A program made the position numbers and the translations under genes. Of a stretch of 64,000 nucleotides of DNA, positions 1-9,598 are shown one piece after another. The stretch comes from Desulfospira joergensenii DSM 10085 (GTDB lineage: Bacteria > Desulfobacterota > Desulfobacteria > Desulfobacterales > Desulfobacteraceae). Below the pieces are notes generated by a model, which was given only the letters and a program-made list of their open reading frames with translations, was not told the DNA's origin and did no database searches. Location: positions 248,001 to 312,000 of the forward strand of contig NZ_ATUG01000001.1 in the NCBI RefSeq assembly GCF_000420085.1, read 5' to 3'. How positions within the stretch are numbered: position 1 is the stretch's first letter; each line of letters opens with the position of its first letter.

Positions 1-407
1 ACTTCCTTGTCATGGGTATGTTTATCAACGATGGGCAAAGATAACAGGATCTCTTTTTGTACTTCTGCCTCGGCAATATTCATGCTGTGAAGCACCTTGG
101 CCGCAGACGGATATCCGCCGATGGAAAGCTCATAAAGCAGGCCGGACAAGTCTATATGACGGAATGCTTTGGCAGGCAAAGACTTTTCATTTGCTGCAAA
201 AATTGAAATGGAAAATATGACCGCCCTGAGCCTCTTTTTCTTTTTCTGGGCATCCATTTCCCTGTCAAGGGTTTGCCGGCCCAGATCCACGAGGATATCC
301 AGGGCTTCCAGTCCCAGTTTATAAATGGAAAGGGCCTTTGATTCTGCATCTTCCCTGTCCAGTTTCACATCCATCGAGTTGATGATGTTGTTTACCTGTT
401 TCAGCAT
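1..407 (-). CDS. Hypothetical protein, 3' end outside window
   Basis: An open frame runs leftward from ATG at 405-407 to the window edge, giving about 135 residues. An in-frame TAG lies upstream of the ATG with no other ATG between them, so this start is the only good one, although the ribosome binding site is weak. The visible part is mostly helical and charged, beginning MLKQVNNIINSMDVKLDRED, followed by a basic KKKKRLR patch, a short hydrophobic stretch (AVIFSISIFAA), and a region ending near LPIVDKHTHD. I do not recognise the family. The hydrophobic stretch is too short and mixed to call a membrane helix confidently. The gene is transcribed in the same direction as argA and lies 269 bp downstream of it, separated by a long hairpin. 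Confidence 0.5.
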   Translation of the reverse strand, partial: MLKQVNNIINSMDVKLDREDAESKALSIYKLGLEALDILVDLGRQTLDREMDAQKKKKRLRAVIFSISIFAANEKSLPAKAFRHIDLSGLLYELSIGGYPSAAKVLHSMNIAEAEVQKEILLSLPIVDKHTHDKE

Positions 408-595
408 AGCGCCATTCCATTCATTTTCTTTAAAATTGTTCTTGAATGATATCCAATGCCTTTGTTCCCTAAGCTATGCTAATACGGGAACCGGTAATAT
501 GCAATAGTATAAAACAGACGGTAAATGCGAAAAAAATCCAGGGTTAATATTGAAGGCCACCTCTAATAATGGTCTTTTGGCCCGATTTCTTCGTT

Positions 596-654
596 GCATG
601 AAAATTTTAATCCTCGAAATATTAAGTATATTCCTCCGGTTAAAATTTTCATGC
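596..654. repeat. Perfect 15-bp inverted repeat with 29-nt loop
   Basis: The arms GCATGAAAATTTTAA (596-610) and TTAAAATTTTCATGC (640-654) are exact reverse complements. The hairpin lies in the 269-bp gap between argA (stop at 677) and the partial gene downstream. It has no run of T directly after either arm, so it is not a textbook intrinsic terminator. It could act in 3' end formation or mRNA stability, or be a protein-binding palindrome. Confidence 0.7.
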
Positions 655-676
655 GCCTTGAACTCAAACCAAAATC

Positions 677-2053
677 CTAATTATTGGAGATACCCTGAAG
701 TGTAAGAAAGAGCACCCTTGAGTTCCGCTCCAGGTTGTATCTCTGCCGATGGGATTCGGGTAGATCTGCGGGATCCGCCCAGACAAAGCCGAACTCAAAA
801 AACCAGTCTGCCGCCTGGGTTGTGAGAAGGAAAAGGGTCTTAATTTTCTTTTCCCTGGCCTTTTGGATGAGAAATTGGACCAGTCCCCTTCCGATTCCTT
901 TGGATTTATAATCCTCGTTTACGGCAACGGCACCGATTTCTCCCCAGCCGTTTCCATACTCATAGAGAGCGCCGCAACCATATACGGCGTGGTCCACCGC
1001 GTAAATGTGGTAGGCATGGATCCGGTGCCGGATATCCAAGGCGGTGCGCATGATCAGATTGCCTTTTTGTACGTACCCGTCCAACAGACGAAGGATCTCG
1101 GGGATATCCTCAAGTGTGGCCCGGCGGATATGGGCATATTGATTGCCATAGATCAATGTGCCGCCGCCGATGCTGGAGAAGACCTCCTGCAGCAGCCGCC
1201 CCTCTTTTCTCCCGTCAATGATATGGACCCGTTTGACTCCGCCCGGCCGGTCAATCACCTCTTTTGCGTACCCCAGCAGGGTCTGGTTTTCCGGATTCAG
1301 GCTCTTTTTATTCCGGTCCAGCATGAATCCGACCTGGTCAATATCCATATTGGAGACGATTTCTCCGTCCGGGTGGACCTGGCTTCCCGGCGGGAGCAAC
1401 AGGCCGGCCCCTGGAATGGCATCCTGGGCCCGGATAAAAAAGAGCTTTTCAACGGATAAATCCATGCAGACCTGCCGGGCAATCTGGTCTGAATTGAGGT
1501 TATATCCGTCTCCCAGGGCGTTCATTCCGATATTGTAAAGGATGGGGATGAAGTCCTGGCCCATAAGCTTATGGATAATATCGGACTGGATTTTTTCTAC
1601 ATGGCCCGTGTATTCAAAATCCACGCCCCGGCAGACTCCCAGGGATCTTGCCCGGATCCAGTTTCCCATTATTCCGTTGGCCTGGCCGGCAGACAAGTGG
1701 GAGATGATGGTCTGGACCACTTCCATGGCTGCCAGCTTTATATGGTCCATGGCCGCCCGGGGAGTAATCCGGATTCCATTGACCATTTTTGTATGGAGGC
1801 CGGCCTTGGCCAGATGCTTCTCGATGGCGGTCCTAGTACCCATCACGAGGATCAGAGAGATTCCGATATCATGGAGCTGGACAATATCCTTCATCAGCAG
1901 GGGAAAAAGAGGATGGCCAATCAGACCATCATCCAGTTTCAGGACAAAGGTCTTTCCTCTGTACCTTCGGATATAGTCAAACACCTCCCGGATGGTGTTG
2001 ACACTGGCCCTTCCGGCATATCGTTGTGGCAGCGGATCGTTCATGGCGGGCAT
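677..2053 (-). CDS. argA: Amino-acid N-acetyltransferase (N-acetylglutamate synthase)
   Basis: Catalyses acetyl-CoA + glutamate to N-acetylglutamate, the first step of arginine synthesis, in the cytoplasm. The two-domain layout is that of classical ArgA: an N-terminal amino-acid-kinase fold (GKTFVLKLDDGLIGHP, then a LVMGT segment) of about 290 residues, and a C-terminal GNAT acetyltransferase fold with the acetyl-CoA loop EDYKSKGIGRGLVQF. Length is about 458 residues, near the family norm of about 440. The start is uncertain: the frame opens at a TTG at 2080, but ATG at 2053 or 2044 fits the family length better. The stop is TAG. No other arginine genes are adjacent, so it is probably monocistronic. 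Feedback inhibition by arginine is usual for the family and is not visible here. Confidence 0.88.
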   Translation of the reverse strand: MPAMNDPLPQRYAGRASVNTIREVFDYIRRYRGKTFVLKLDDGLIGHPLFPLLMKDIVQLHDIGISLILVMGTRTAIEKHLAKAGLHTKMVNGIRITPRAAMDHIKLAAMEVVQTIISHLSAGQANGIMGNWIRARSLGVCRGVDFEYTGHVEKIQSDIIHKLMGQDFIPILYNIGMNALGDGYNLNSDQIARQVCMDLSVEKLFFIRAQDAIPGAGLLLPPGSQVHPDGEIVSNMDIDQVGFMLDRNKKSLNPENQTLLGYAKEVIDRPGGVKRVHIIDGRKEGRLLQEVFSSIGGGTLIYGNQYAHIRRATLEDIPEILRLLDGYVQKGNLIMRTALDIRHRIHAYHIYAVDHAVYGCGALYEYGNGWGEIGAVAVNEDYKSKGIGRGLVQFLIQKAREKKIKTLFLLTTQAADWFFEFGFVWADPADLPESHRQRYNLERNSRVLFLTLQGISNN

Positions 2054-2221
2054 TCTATCGATAATTCCCCGGGGCTTCAATCCTTAATATGATGTTTCCG
2101 GCAATTCAATAAAAATAATTGCCGCCGGAACAGGCTGGAAAAGATTTTCAGAGCCTCCCCTGCCCTGTATAAAAGGGTTTGCGGCAGGGCCCCAGGTGGT
2201 TTCCTGCCGCTGAATTTCCGA

Positions 2222-3853
2222 TCAGGCTTCCTCCATGAGAGGCAGCCGATAATCCTTGGCCGGATTAAAATTCTCTTTGATGGTCCGGGGACTCATCCAC
2301 CGGGAAATATTCTGTTTGGAACCTACCTTTTCGTTGGTGCCCGAGGCCCTTGCCCCGCCAAAGGGCTGGAGGCCGACAAAGGCACCCGTGGTTTTGTCGT
2401 TGATATAAAGATTCCCGGCAGAATAGGCCAGGCGTTTTTCAACCTCCTGGATGACCTCCCGGTCCCGGGCAAACACGGCTCCGGTCAGGGCATAGGGAGA
2501 CGTGGATTCGCACAGATCAAGGGTTTTTTCAAAATCCCCATCCTCATAAACAAAGACCGTAACCACAGGTCCGAAAATTTCCTCTTCCATGGTGATAAAA
2601 TGGGGATCAGATGTCTCAATGATTGTAGGAGATACAAAAAAGCCCTGGGAATCATCACAATTGCCGCCCATAAGGATCTCTGCTTTTTCAGAGGATCTGG
2701 CCCTGTCAATATAGGAAGAAATCGTGTCAAAGGCCTTTTGATCAATTACCGCCCCCATGTAATGGGTGAAATCCTCCACATCCCCGGTTTTGAGATCTGC
2801 CATCTCCTTTTCCAGCCCCTGCCTGACCTGGTTCCAGAGGCTTTGGGGGATATAGACCCGGGAGGTGGCCGAACATTTTTGCCCCTGGTAGGAAAATCCC
2901 CCGCCGATAATTGCATGGACAAGGCTGACAGAATCGGCAGAAGCATGGGCAAACAGGAAATCTTTTCCCCCGGTTTCCCCGACAATCCTTGGATAACTGC
3001 GATAGGTCTCCAGGTTTTTGGCAACGCTTTTCCACAGGGAGTTGAAGGTGGCGGTGGAGCCGGTAAAATGGATACCGGCCAGCATGGGATGGGCCGTGAC
3101 TGCAGGGCCGACAATACTTCCATCCCCCGGGATAAAATTAATCACCCCATCCGGGAGTCCGGCTTCCTGGAGCAGCTTCATCACGTAATAGTTGGAGAGA
3201 ACTGCGGTGGAGGCCGGCTTCCAGACAATTGTATTGCCGCTCATGGCAGGGGATGTGGGCAAATTTCCTCCAATGGCCGTAAAATTAAAAGGAGTCACGG
3301 CAAAGACAAAGCCTTCCAGGGGACGGTACTCAATCCGGTTGAACATGCCCTTGCTGCACCGGGGCTGCTCTTCCAGCAACTGCCGGACATAATAGGCATT
3401 AAACCGGAAAAAATCCATGAGCTCACAGGCAGAGTCGGCATCGGCTTCATAAACCGTCTTGCTCTGTCCCAGCATGGTGGCGGCATTCAAAATTTGGCGC
3501 CACTTTCCGGATATCAATTCGGCAGCCTTCAGGAACACGGCCAGGCGATGATCCCAGTCCATGGCCATCCATTTCTTCTTGGCATCCAGGGAAGCCTGAA
3601 TGGCCATCTCAATCTCCCGGGGACCTGCCTTGTGAAAGGTGGCCAGAATCCTGGATTTCTCATGGGGAACAATGCAGGTACCTGTAATTCCGGTCCGGAT
3701 CTCCCTGCCGTTGATGATCAGGGGAATCTCAACGGGATCGGAAATCATCCTCTCCAAGCATTTCTTGAGTTCCATTTTTTCCGGACTGCCCGGCAGATAG
3801 GACAATACCTGTTCATTTTCAGGCTTTGTAATTTTATACATTCCATTGGACAT
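2222..3853 (-). CDS. pruA: L-glutamate gamma-semialdehyde (P5C) dehydrogenase
   Basis: An NAD-dependent aldehyde dehydrogenase that oxidises glutamate semialdehyde (open-chain pyrroline-5-carboxylate) to glutamate, the second step of proline catabolism. The start is ATG 3851-3853 because it follows a strong AGGAGGGAAACC site, giving 543 residues, the size of the stand-alone ALDH4-type enzyme. The nucleophile Cys is near residue 327 in GQKCSATSR and the general-base Glu is in IVGETGGKD about 35 residues earlier. The N-terminal cofactor region contains TPFNFTAIGGNLPTSPA, typical of P5C dehydrogenases. The frame could extend to 3976 but that adds an untypical leader. It is divergent from selO with 215 bp between the starts. 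No proline dehydrogenase gene is in the window. Confidence 0.88.
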   Translation of the reverse strand: MSNGMYKITKPENEQVLSYLPGSPEKMELKKCLERMISDPVEIPLIINGREIRTGITGTCIVPHEKSRILATFHKAGPREIEMAIQASLDAKKKWMAMDWDHRLAVFLKAAELISGKWRQILNAATMLGQSKTVYEADADSACELMDFFRFNAYYVRQLLEEQPRCSKGMFNRIEYRPLEGFVFAVTPFNFTAIGGNLPTSPAMSGNTIVWKPASTAVLSNYYVMKLLQEAGLPDGVINFIPGDGSIVGPAVTAHPMLAGIHFTGSTATFNSLWKSVAKNLETYRSYPRIVGETGGKDFLFAHASADSVSLVHAIIGGGFSYQGQKCSATSRVYIPQSLWNQVRQGLEKEMADLKTGDVEDFTHYMGAVIDQKAFDTISSYIDRARSSEKAEILMGGNCDDSQGFFVSPTIIETSDPHFITMEEEIFGPVVTVFVYEDGDFEKTLDLCESTSPYALTGAVFARDREVIQEVEKRLAYSAGNLYINDKTTGAFVGLQPFGGARASGTNEKVGSKQNISRWMSPRTIKENFNPAKDYRLPLMEEA

Positions 3854-4068
3854 GGTTTCCCTCCTGTAATCCTGTTGATTGAAAAGATCTTTACCAATTC
3901 TCCTAGTACCAAAAAAACAAACATGAACAAAACTCATTATTTTCATAACACCTCTTGAAAATAATTCATACAGCAAGGCACCTCCTCATCTTTTGCCTGG
4001 TAGAATCCAAAACCATGCTTATATTGTTAGCCGGGACAAACACACAGACCTTCATCGAAAGGAGAGCC

Positions 4069-5676
4069 ATGACACCCAACAGAGAATCTTCCCTGCTGAA
4101 TCTTCTCCCATATGACAACCGGTTTGTCCGGGAACTGCCCGGCGATTTGGAACCGGACAATTTCCGGCGCCAGGTTTTGGGCGCCTGCTATTCCAGGGTA
4201 GCTCCCACACCGGTTTCTGATCCCCAATTAGTGGCCTTTTCCCGGGAAGCAGCCCGATCCCTGGACCTGGATGAAGAGACCTGCCGATCCGAACTTTTCA
4301 CGGAGGTATTCACGGGAAACCGGATTCTGCCGGGCATGGACCCCTTTGCCATGTGCTACGGAGGGCATCAGTTCGGGACCTGGGCGGGTCAGCTGGGGGA
4401 CGGCCGGGCCATCAACCTGGGTGAGATCATCAATAACAAAGATGAACGCTGGATGATCCAGCTCAAAGGGGCCGGCCCCACGCCCTACTCGAGGAGGGCC
4501 GACGGCCTGACGGTCTTAAGATCGTCCATCCGGGAATTTTTATGCAGCGAGGCCATGTTCCACCTGGGAGTCGCCACCACCCGGGCCCTGAGCCTGACCC
4601 TGACCGGGGAAGAAGTAGAACGGGACATGTTCTATGACGGCCATCCCCGGATGGAGCCCGGGGCCGTGGTCTGCCGGATTTCCCCCTCCTTTACCCGGTT
4701 CGGGAATTTCCAGATCCTGGCGGCCCAGGAAGAGACCGATCTTCTCAAGCAACTCATGGATTACACCATTGAAACGGATTTCCCCCATTTGAACCGGGAT
4801 TCCCGGGACATTTATGAAACCTGGTTCCGGGAGATCTGCGCCCGGACCATGGATATGATCGTGGACTGGATCCGGGTGGGGTTTGTCCACGGGGTCATGA
4901 ACACGGACAACATGTCCATCCTGGGGCTGACCATTGATTACGGACCCTACGGCTGGCTGGAGGACTATACTCCTTCCTGGACGCCCAACACCACGGATGC
5001 CGCCGGCCGGAGATACTGCTTTAAAAACCAGCCCCAGATCGCCCTCTGGAACCTGGGACAGCTGGCCAACGCCCTTTTCCCTGTGATCAAACAGGCTGAA
5101 CCCCTCCAGGAGGCACTGGATGACACCATTGAATACTACGGCCGTCAACATAAGAAGATGATGGCAAAAAAGCTCGGCCTGAAACAGCTTGACTCTGAAA
5201 GAGATCCGGACCTGATTTCCGGTCTTCTCGATCTTCTGGCCCTTGTGGAAACCGACTACACCCTGTTTTTCAGGAACCTGGCCCGGCTGGATACGGGCCC
5301 GGCTCCGGACAGGGATCAGATTCCAGAATTCCTGGCGGATGTCTACTACCGGCCGGAACAGATCCCCCCCGATTACACGGCCCGGCTCCATGCCTAGCTG
5401 GCCAGATATCAGAAAAGGCTGGCAGAAGACGGGGTTTCCCATGAAGAGAAAAAAAATCGGATGAACCGGGTCAACCCCGCATATGTCCTGAGAAACTACC
5501 TGGCCCAGATCGCCATTGAAAAGGCGGAAGCCGGGGATTATTCCCGGATCCACGAACTGCTGGATGTGGTGCGCAGGCCCTACGACGACCCGCCGGGCCG
5601 GGAGGAATTCGCCGAAAAGCGGCCGGAATGGGCCCGGAACAAGCCCGGGTGCTCCATGCTCTCCTGCAGTTCCTGA
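4069..5676 (+). CDS. selO: SelO/YdiU protein adenylyltransferase with in-frame amber codon
   Basis: SelO is a pseudokinase that transfers AMP from ATP to protein hydroxyls. The start is ATG 4069, after AAAGGAGAGCC. Family signatures are intact: [17 protein letters not shown] (residues 98-114), Lys133 in [27 protein letters not shown] (274-281) and the metal-binding Asp290 in DYGPYGW. Codon 443 is TAG (5395-5397), in the same frame as the strongly conserved C-terminal block that follows ([20 protein letters not shown] and the terminal SCSS at 5676). The full reading is 535 residues. A Trp is expected where the TAG falls (LHA[12 protein letters not shown]), so it is a one-base TGG to TAG change. 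It may be a nonsense-inactivated gene, a sequencing error, or a pyrrolysine codon if the genome carries pyl genes. Confidence 0.85.
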
Positions 5677-5685
5677 TAAAAAATT

Positions 5686-5710
5686 CCTGCCCGGGATTTT
5701 CCCGGGCAGG
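5686..5710 (-). terminator. Intrinsic terminator of the C1 protease gene
   Basis: The perfect hairpin CCTGCCCGGGA/TCCCGGGCAGG has a 3-nt loop. On the minus strand it is followed by a T-rich run (AATTTTTTATC), so it ends transcripts of the protease gene that stops at 5722. It also lies just past the selO stop, between convergent genes, but lacks a T run on the plus side. Confidence 0.8.
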
Positions 5711-5721
5711 GAGATAAAGGC

Positions 5722-8451
5722 TTACGGGGTATCCACAGCCCCACTGGTCAGGATATTCTCATCCGGAGCATAGATGTACCCCGGAAGACTGAGGCCGGTC
5801 ACGGTGAAAATAAAGGTACCGGATCTTCTGGCTTTCCTGGAGATAAATCTGACTGTGCCGCTGGCATCGGTCGTCCCGGACTGATCTCCGGAAACCAGGC
5901 CGCCCCACTCTCCCGATACCGTGACGTTTTCAAGTGGAATACCGCTTTCATCCATGACTATAACGGTTGCAGCAGCAGAAAATTTTTTCCTGACCCAGAT
6001 GATCTCCATGGAAATGTCAGAGACATGTATGGATGATTCCAGGCCGGACGTCACCGTGATGTTGACAGAATCTGACCGGGATGCCCCCAGATCATCGGTC
6101 ACAGTCAGAATTACCTTGTAAGTTCCGGCAGTCTCATATTCATATGTCAGGGAAGGCCCTGAACCAAAGGTTCCATCGCCAAAATCCCACTCATAGGAAA
6201 CAATGGTGCCGTCATAGTCCCAGGATCCGCTTCCGTCAAAAATGACTTCCAGAGGAGCCGTTCCGTCCAGCGGAGTCGCCGTTATAACGACTACGGGTGC
6301 CTGATTGACAGTTTCTTCAATGGACTGGGTGATGTTTGACATGGTGTTCAATGAAGAATCATAGGTATAGCCAGATGCTGTTACCAAGGTGACCCGAAAG
6401 ACGATATCCCCGGATTCTTCTGTTTCCTGGGATAGAAACTCAACAATTCCGTCTTCCAGAGTTGTACCGGATGATTCACCGAAAACCAGGCCGGACCACT
6501 CCCCCTGGACCAGGGCTCCGGCCACGGGATTCATGTCCGAATCTAGAATCTGTACCCTGACCCGGACAAATTTGCCGGACAACACTGTTTCCAGAGACGC
6601 CTGGATCTGGGATACAAAGACAATTTTTAAGGGATCCGGAACCACTTCTATATTTATCTGAGCCTGGTCCATTGCCCCCTGGTCATCGGTAACGGTGAGG
6701 ACCGCAACATAGGCTCCCGGGGTTTCGTAAAGGTGATCTACCACGGCGCCTTCCTGGGAGGTCCCGTCACCGAAACCCCAGTGATATTGGACAATGCTGC
6801 CGTCCGGATCAGACGAATCTGATCCGTCAAATGAAACCTTGAAGGGCACCTGACCGGACAGAGCAGACGCCTGGGCTATTGCTGTGGGGCTTTGATTCCC
6901 GTCCGAATAATCGTAGGCCACCGTCCCGTAGACCTTTGTCCCGTCTATGGTCTGGGGTGAATCCAGGCTCTCGGTCCGGACATATCCGCTGACCGGGTCA
7001 ATGAGGGCGAATGACTTTAATACCGCCTCATCTCCGGCCGTATCATCCTGAAATCCCAGGTAATAGGTTTTCAGCCCCCCGTCGGACGGCACAAGATCGG
7101 TCAGATCAAAGACAAAGGTACCGTCCACGGCTGTGGTTGTGCCGCTGAACCCATAGGCCCCGCCCTGGTTATAGATCATCTCCGGGATCCAGGTCACGGA
7201 AGGAATGGACTGGTCAATGTCTGAAACCCCCAGGGTCATTCTGAGCTGGTCCCGCTTGGCATGATTCAGGGTAAATTCCGCCATGAGCCGGGGCTCATAT
7301 CCGGACCTGGCCGTTACCCAGTGGGCCCGTGTCGGATACCAGCCGGATATCCGGCCTGTGGAGGGTCCTCCGGAAACTGCGGACAAGGTTCTCAATGCAT
7401 CATAGGACATCCAGGCGTAGCCGGCCTCTCCCCATCCGGTTCCCCAGGAGTTGGCGATCCTGAACGCACCTTTTTCGCCGGGGTCCACCACCTGATCGTT
7501 GTTGATATCCACCCAGATATCGTCATTATATCCCACCACGGCCATGGCATGATAGCCCGAGGTCCCGTTGACCCATGATACGCAGCGTTTCCCAACGAAT
7601 CCGTCATCCTCAGTTGTGGAGGGATCATCGGAGATGGTCTGCCAGTTCCAGGAATAAATATAGGTGGCGATGTTGAGGACATACCCGTTTAAAAGCATCT
7701 GCTTAACCTGTTCCAGCCCTGGTTCCAGATGGGTGTTGGCCACGTATCCGTACTGGTCGAACCTGCGGTACAGCGCATCCTCCCAGGTCTCCGGATTCAG
7801 GTTCCATGCCCTGTAATTGGAATCATAGGGAAACTCCTCCCAAGTGGCGACACCGTGCTTCTGGCCGATTTCGTAAGCCCAGTAATACCAGGTGCCGGAA
7901 TTGGTTCCGCCGTTGACCATATTGTAGGTCCACTTGGGGCTGAGTTGTGTTCCGTCTCCCCCGGTTTTTACATCCACGTCGTTTGCCATGGCATACATGT
8001 GGGTCATGGCATAGTAGGTTCCGCTGAAAACCCCGCAGGAATTCAAGGATCCCTGGGACCGGATGGGCGGAAAGTACTTGAGCCGACTATTGTCAACTCC
8101 GGCCGGGATGTCGGCCTCGGGCAGGTCGGACAAGGTGTCTGAAGTGGTGGCGACGCCCAGGGTGACCTCAAGTTCCTTGCCTGTTCCGGAAACCGGATGC
8201 TGTCTCTCGTCCAGACGATTTTTCCCCTTTTTCGCCCGCCACCGATTAATCCGTTCCAGGCCTATACGGTTCAACTTTACCTTTTTAACCTTGAGCATGT
8301 GTCTGTTCTGCCACTGGAGCTCTTCCCGGGTCAGTTCGGGCAGCCCTGTCATCTGCGGATCCTGCCCCATTGCGGTCCCGCCGGTCAACCAGATCAACAC
8401 CATCGTTGCCCAGCACACCCCCATCCATTTTTTAAACTGAATATCGTTCAT
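5722..8451 (-). CDS. Secreted papain-like (C1A) protease with lectin-like region and PKD repeats
   Basis: A 909-residue exported cysteine protease. Order of parts: signal peptide (residues 1-29, hydrophobic core WATMVLIWLTGGTAMG); propeptide-like region; C1A catalytic domain with oxyanion Gln133, nucleophile Cys139 (RSQGSLNSCG), His301 (SGYHAMAVVGYND) and Asn334 (IANSWGTGWGEAGY); a beta-rich lectin-like stretch after it (HWVTARSGYEPRLMAEF); then PKD domain, repeat A, PKD domain, repeat A'. Both PKD domains carry WxFGDG motifs. The two non-PKD repeats share EW(S/G)GLV(F/S)G(E/D)xSGTT and end in GYxY, and resemble Ig-like adhesin folds. The start is supported by GGAGAGGGGAGA. The gene is monocistronic and convergent with selO. 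Likely role: degradation or adhesion of extracellular protein; the substrate is unknown. Confidence 0.85.
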   Translation of the reverse strand: MNDIQFKKWMGVCWATMVLIWLTGGTAMGQDPQMTGLPELTREELQWQNRHMLKVKKVKLNRIGLERINRWRAKKGKNRLDERQHPVSGTGKELEVTLGVATTSDTLSDLPEADIPAGVDNSRLKYFPPIRSQGSLNSCGVFSGTYYAMTHMYAMANDVDVKTGGDGTQLSPKWTYNMVNGGTNSGTWYYWAYEIGQKHGVATWEEFPYDSNYRAWNLNPETWEDALYRRFDQYGYVANTHLEPGLEQVKQMLLNGYVLNIATYIYSWNWQTISDDPSTTEDDGFVGKRCVSWVNGTSGYHAMAVVGYNDDIWVDINNDQVVDPGEKGAFRIANSWGTGWGEAGYAWMSYDALRTLSAVSGGPSTGRISGWYPTRAHWVTARSGYEPRLMAEFTLNHAKRDQLRMTLGVSDIDQSIPSVTWIPEMIYNQGGAYGFSGTTTAVDGTFVFDLTDLVPSDGGLKTYYLGFQDDTAGDEAVLKSFALIDPVSGYVRTESLDSPQTIDGTKVYGTVAYDYSDGNQSPTAIAQASALSGQVPFKVSFDGSDSSDPDGSIVQYHWGFGDGTSQEGAVVDHLYETPGAYVAVLTVTDDQGAMDQAQINIEVVPDPLKIVFVSQIQASLETVLSGKFVRVRVQILDSDMNPVAGALVQGEWSGLVFGESSGTTLEDGIVEFLSQETEESGDIVFRVTLVTASGYTYDSSLNTMSNITQSIEETVNQAPVVVITATPLDGTAPLEVIFDGSGSWDYDGTIVSYEWDFGDGTFGSGPSLTYEYETAGTYKVILTVTDDLGASRSDSVNITVTSGLESSIHVSDISMEIIWVRKKFSAAATVIVMDESGIPLENVTVSGEWGGLVSGDQSGTTDASGTVRFISRKARRSGTFIFTVTGLSLPGYIYAPDENILTSGAVDTP

Positions 8452-9010
8452 TCTCCCCTCTCCTGATTTTGATTTAACGATTTTGGCTGAAGCGGATAAA
8501 AGCAGATTATGTGCCAGTGCCCGAATACATTCAAATTAAAGACTTTCAAAGGACAGATGCTTCTAAAACTTTTGAGATGGTGACAAATCACATGGGTTCT
8601 TCCATGAAATGGCGGAACTTTAACGAAATATCATCGAGTTTTCTTTAAATAACTCTCTCCTGCAAAATTTACAACAGAATCTTTTTCCAGGCGCCAATCC
8701 GCTGTCCCGCAGGGATCTCGATTCTATCTGTATAGTTATTTTATTTATTATATCTATTTTATTTATATTTTTTTATTGACAAACTATATTTTTTAAAATA
8801 TCTAAAATAACTAAAGGTAAATCTCTATTGAGAATTCAAGTTCACCCTCACCCTATCGATTGTTCATCTATTCTCCATTCCAATTGATCCGGATTTTTTG
8901 AATTGCGGTCCTGCCATGGGAAAAATAATAACCATGCAAGAGGCCTGATTCCGATCCTGGACATTTTTGACTTCTGCTTTGGCCTCTTCCATATTCAATA
9001 AGGAGGAGTC
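8452..9010. promoter_or_regulatory. AT-rich divergent regulatory region
   Basis: This 559-bp gap separates the protease gene (minus) from the MetF/Hdr cluster (plus). No open frame of note was seen. The stretch around 8730-8815 is extremely AT-rich. A sigma-70-like promoter for the downstream cluster is possible at TTGACA 8776-8781 and TATCTA 8799-8804 with a 17-bp spacer. No riboswitch was recognised. Confidence 0.4.
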
Positions 9011-9583
9011 ATGAAAGATACGTTAACCGTATTCACCGCAAGCAAGTATTGTAATGTCTCGTCTAAAACCATCATCAACTGGGTGGAGGCCGGCCACATC
9101 AAGGCCTACAAGACTGTGGGCGGCCACCGCAGGATTAAAAAATCCGATCTTGAGGCCTTTATGCTGGATCAGGGCATCCCCATTCCCGACCAGGAAAGCC
9201 AGGGAACCCATAAAAAGATCCTGGTGGTAGACGACGACATGATCATCGTGGAATCCATTGTCCAGGCCCTGGAAGAGGACGAATTTGACTACGAGGTCCT
9301 TTCCGCATCGGACGGTTTTGAAGCCGGCCTCCAGGTCAACCATTTCCTTCCGGATCTTTTGATCCTTGATATCATGATGCCGGATATCAAAGGGTATGAT
9401 GTCTGCAAAAAAATCAAGGAAAACCCCAAGACCAACCACATTAAAATAGTGGTGTTATCCGCCTACCTGGATGATGACAAATTTGCCCGGATGAAAGAGT
9501 ATGGCGCAGATCTCTGTCTGTCAAAACCCTTGCCCCTGACGCAGCTAAAGGATCAAGTGGCCGAACTGCTGGAACTTAAATAA
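9011..9583 (+). CDS. HTH (excisionase/BldC-type) plus receiver-domain regulator
   Basis: A 190-residue two-part protein. Residues 1-52 form a MerR/excisionase-like helix-turn-helix (ASKYCNVSSKTIINWVEAGH, then KTVGGHRRIKKSDLEAF), which binds DNA. Residues about 68-188 are a CheY-like receiver with acidic DDD at 74-76, phospho-acceptor Asp120 (LLILDIMMPD) and conserved Lys in LSKPLP. A DNA-binding domain placed before the receiver is the reverse of the usual response-regulator order. It is the first gene of the cluster, 15 bp upstream of the MetF-like gene, so it probably controls these genes or simply shares their transcript. No partner kinase is adjacent. RBS AAGGAGGAGTC. Confidence 0.85.
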   Translation: MKDTLTVFTASKYCNVSSKTIINWVEAGHIKAYKTVGGHRRIKKSDLEAFMLDQGIPIPDQESQGTHKKILVVDDDMIIVESIVQALEEDEFDYEVLSASDGFEAGLQVNHFLPDLLILDIMMPDIKGYDVCKKIKENPKTNHIKIVVLSAYLDDDKFARMKEYGADLCLSKPLPLTQLKDQVAELLELK

Positions 9584-9598
9584 AAAAGGAGGCAGATC

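Noticed and set aside
8776-8804. Strong single promoter for the whole Hdr cluster
   Set aside because: The -10 (TATCTA) is only moderately like consensus in very AT-rich DNA, where chance matches are frequent; kept only as a weak candidate inside the regulatory region.
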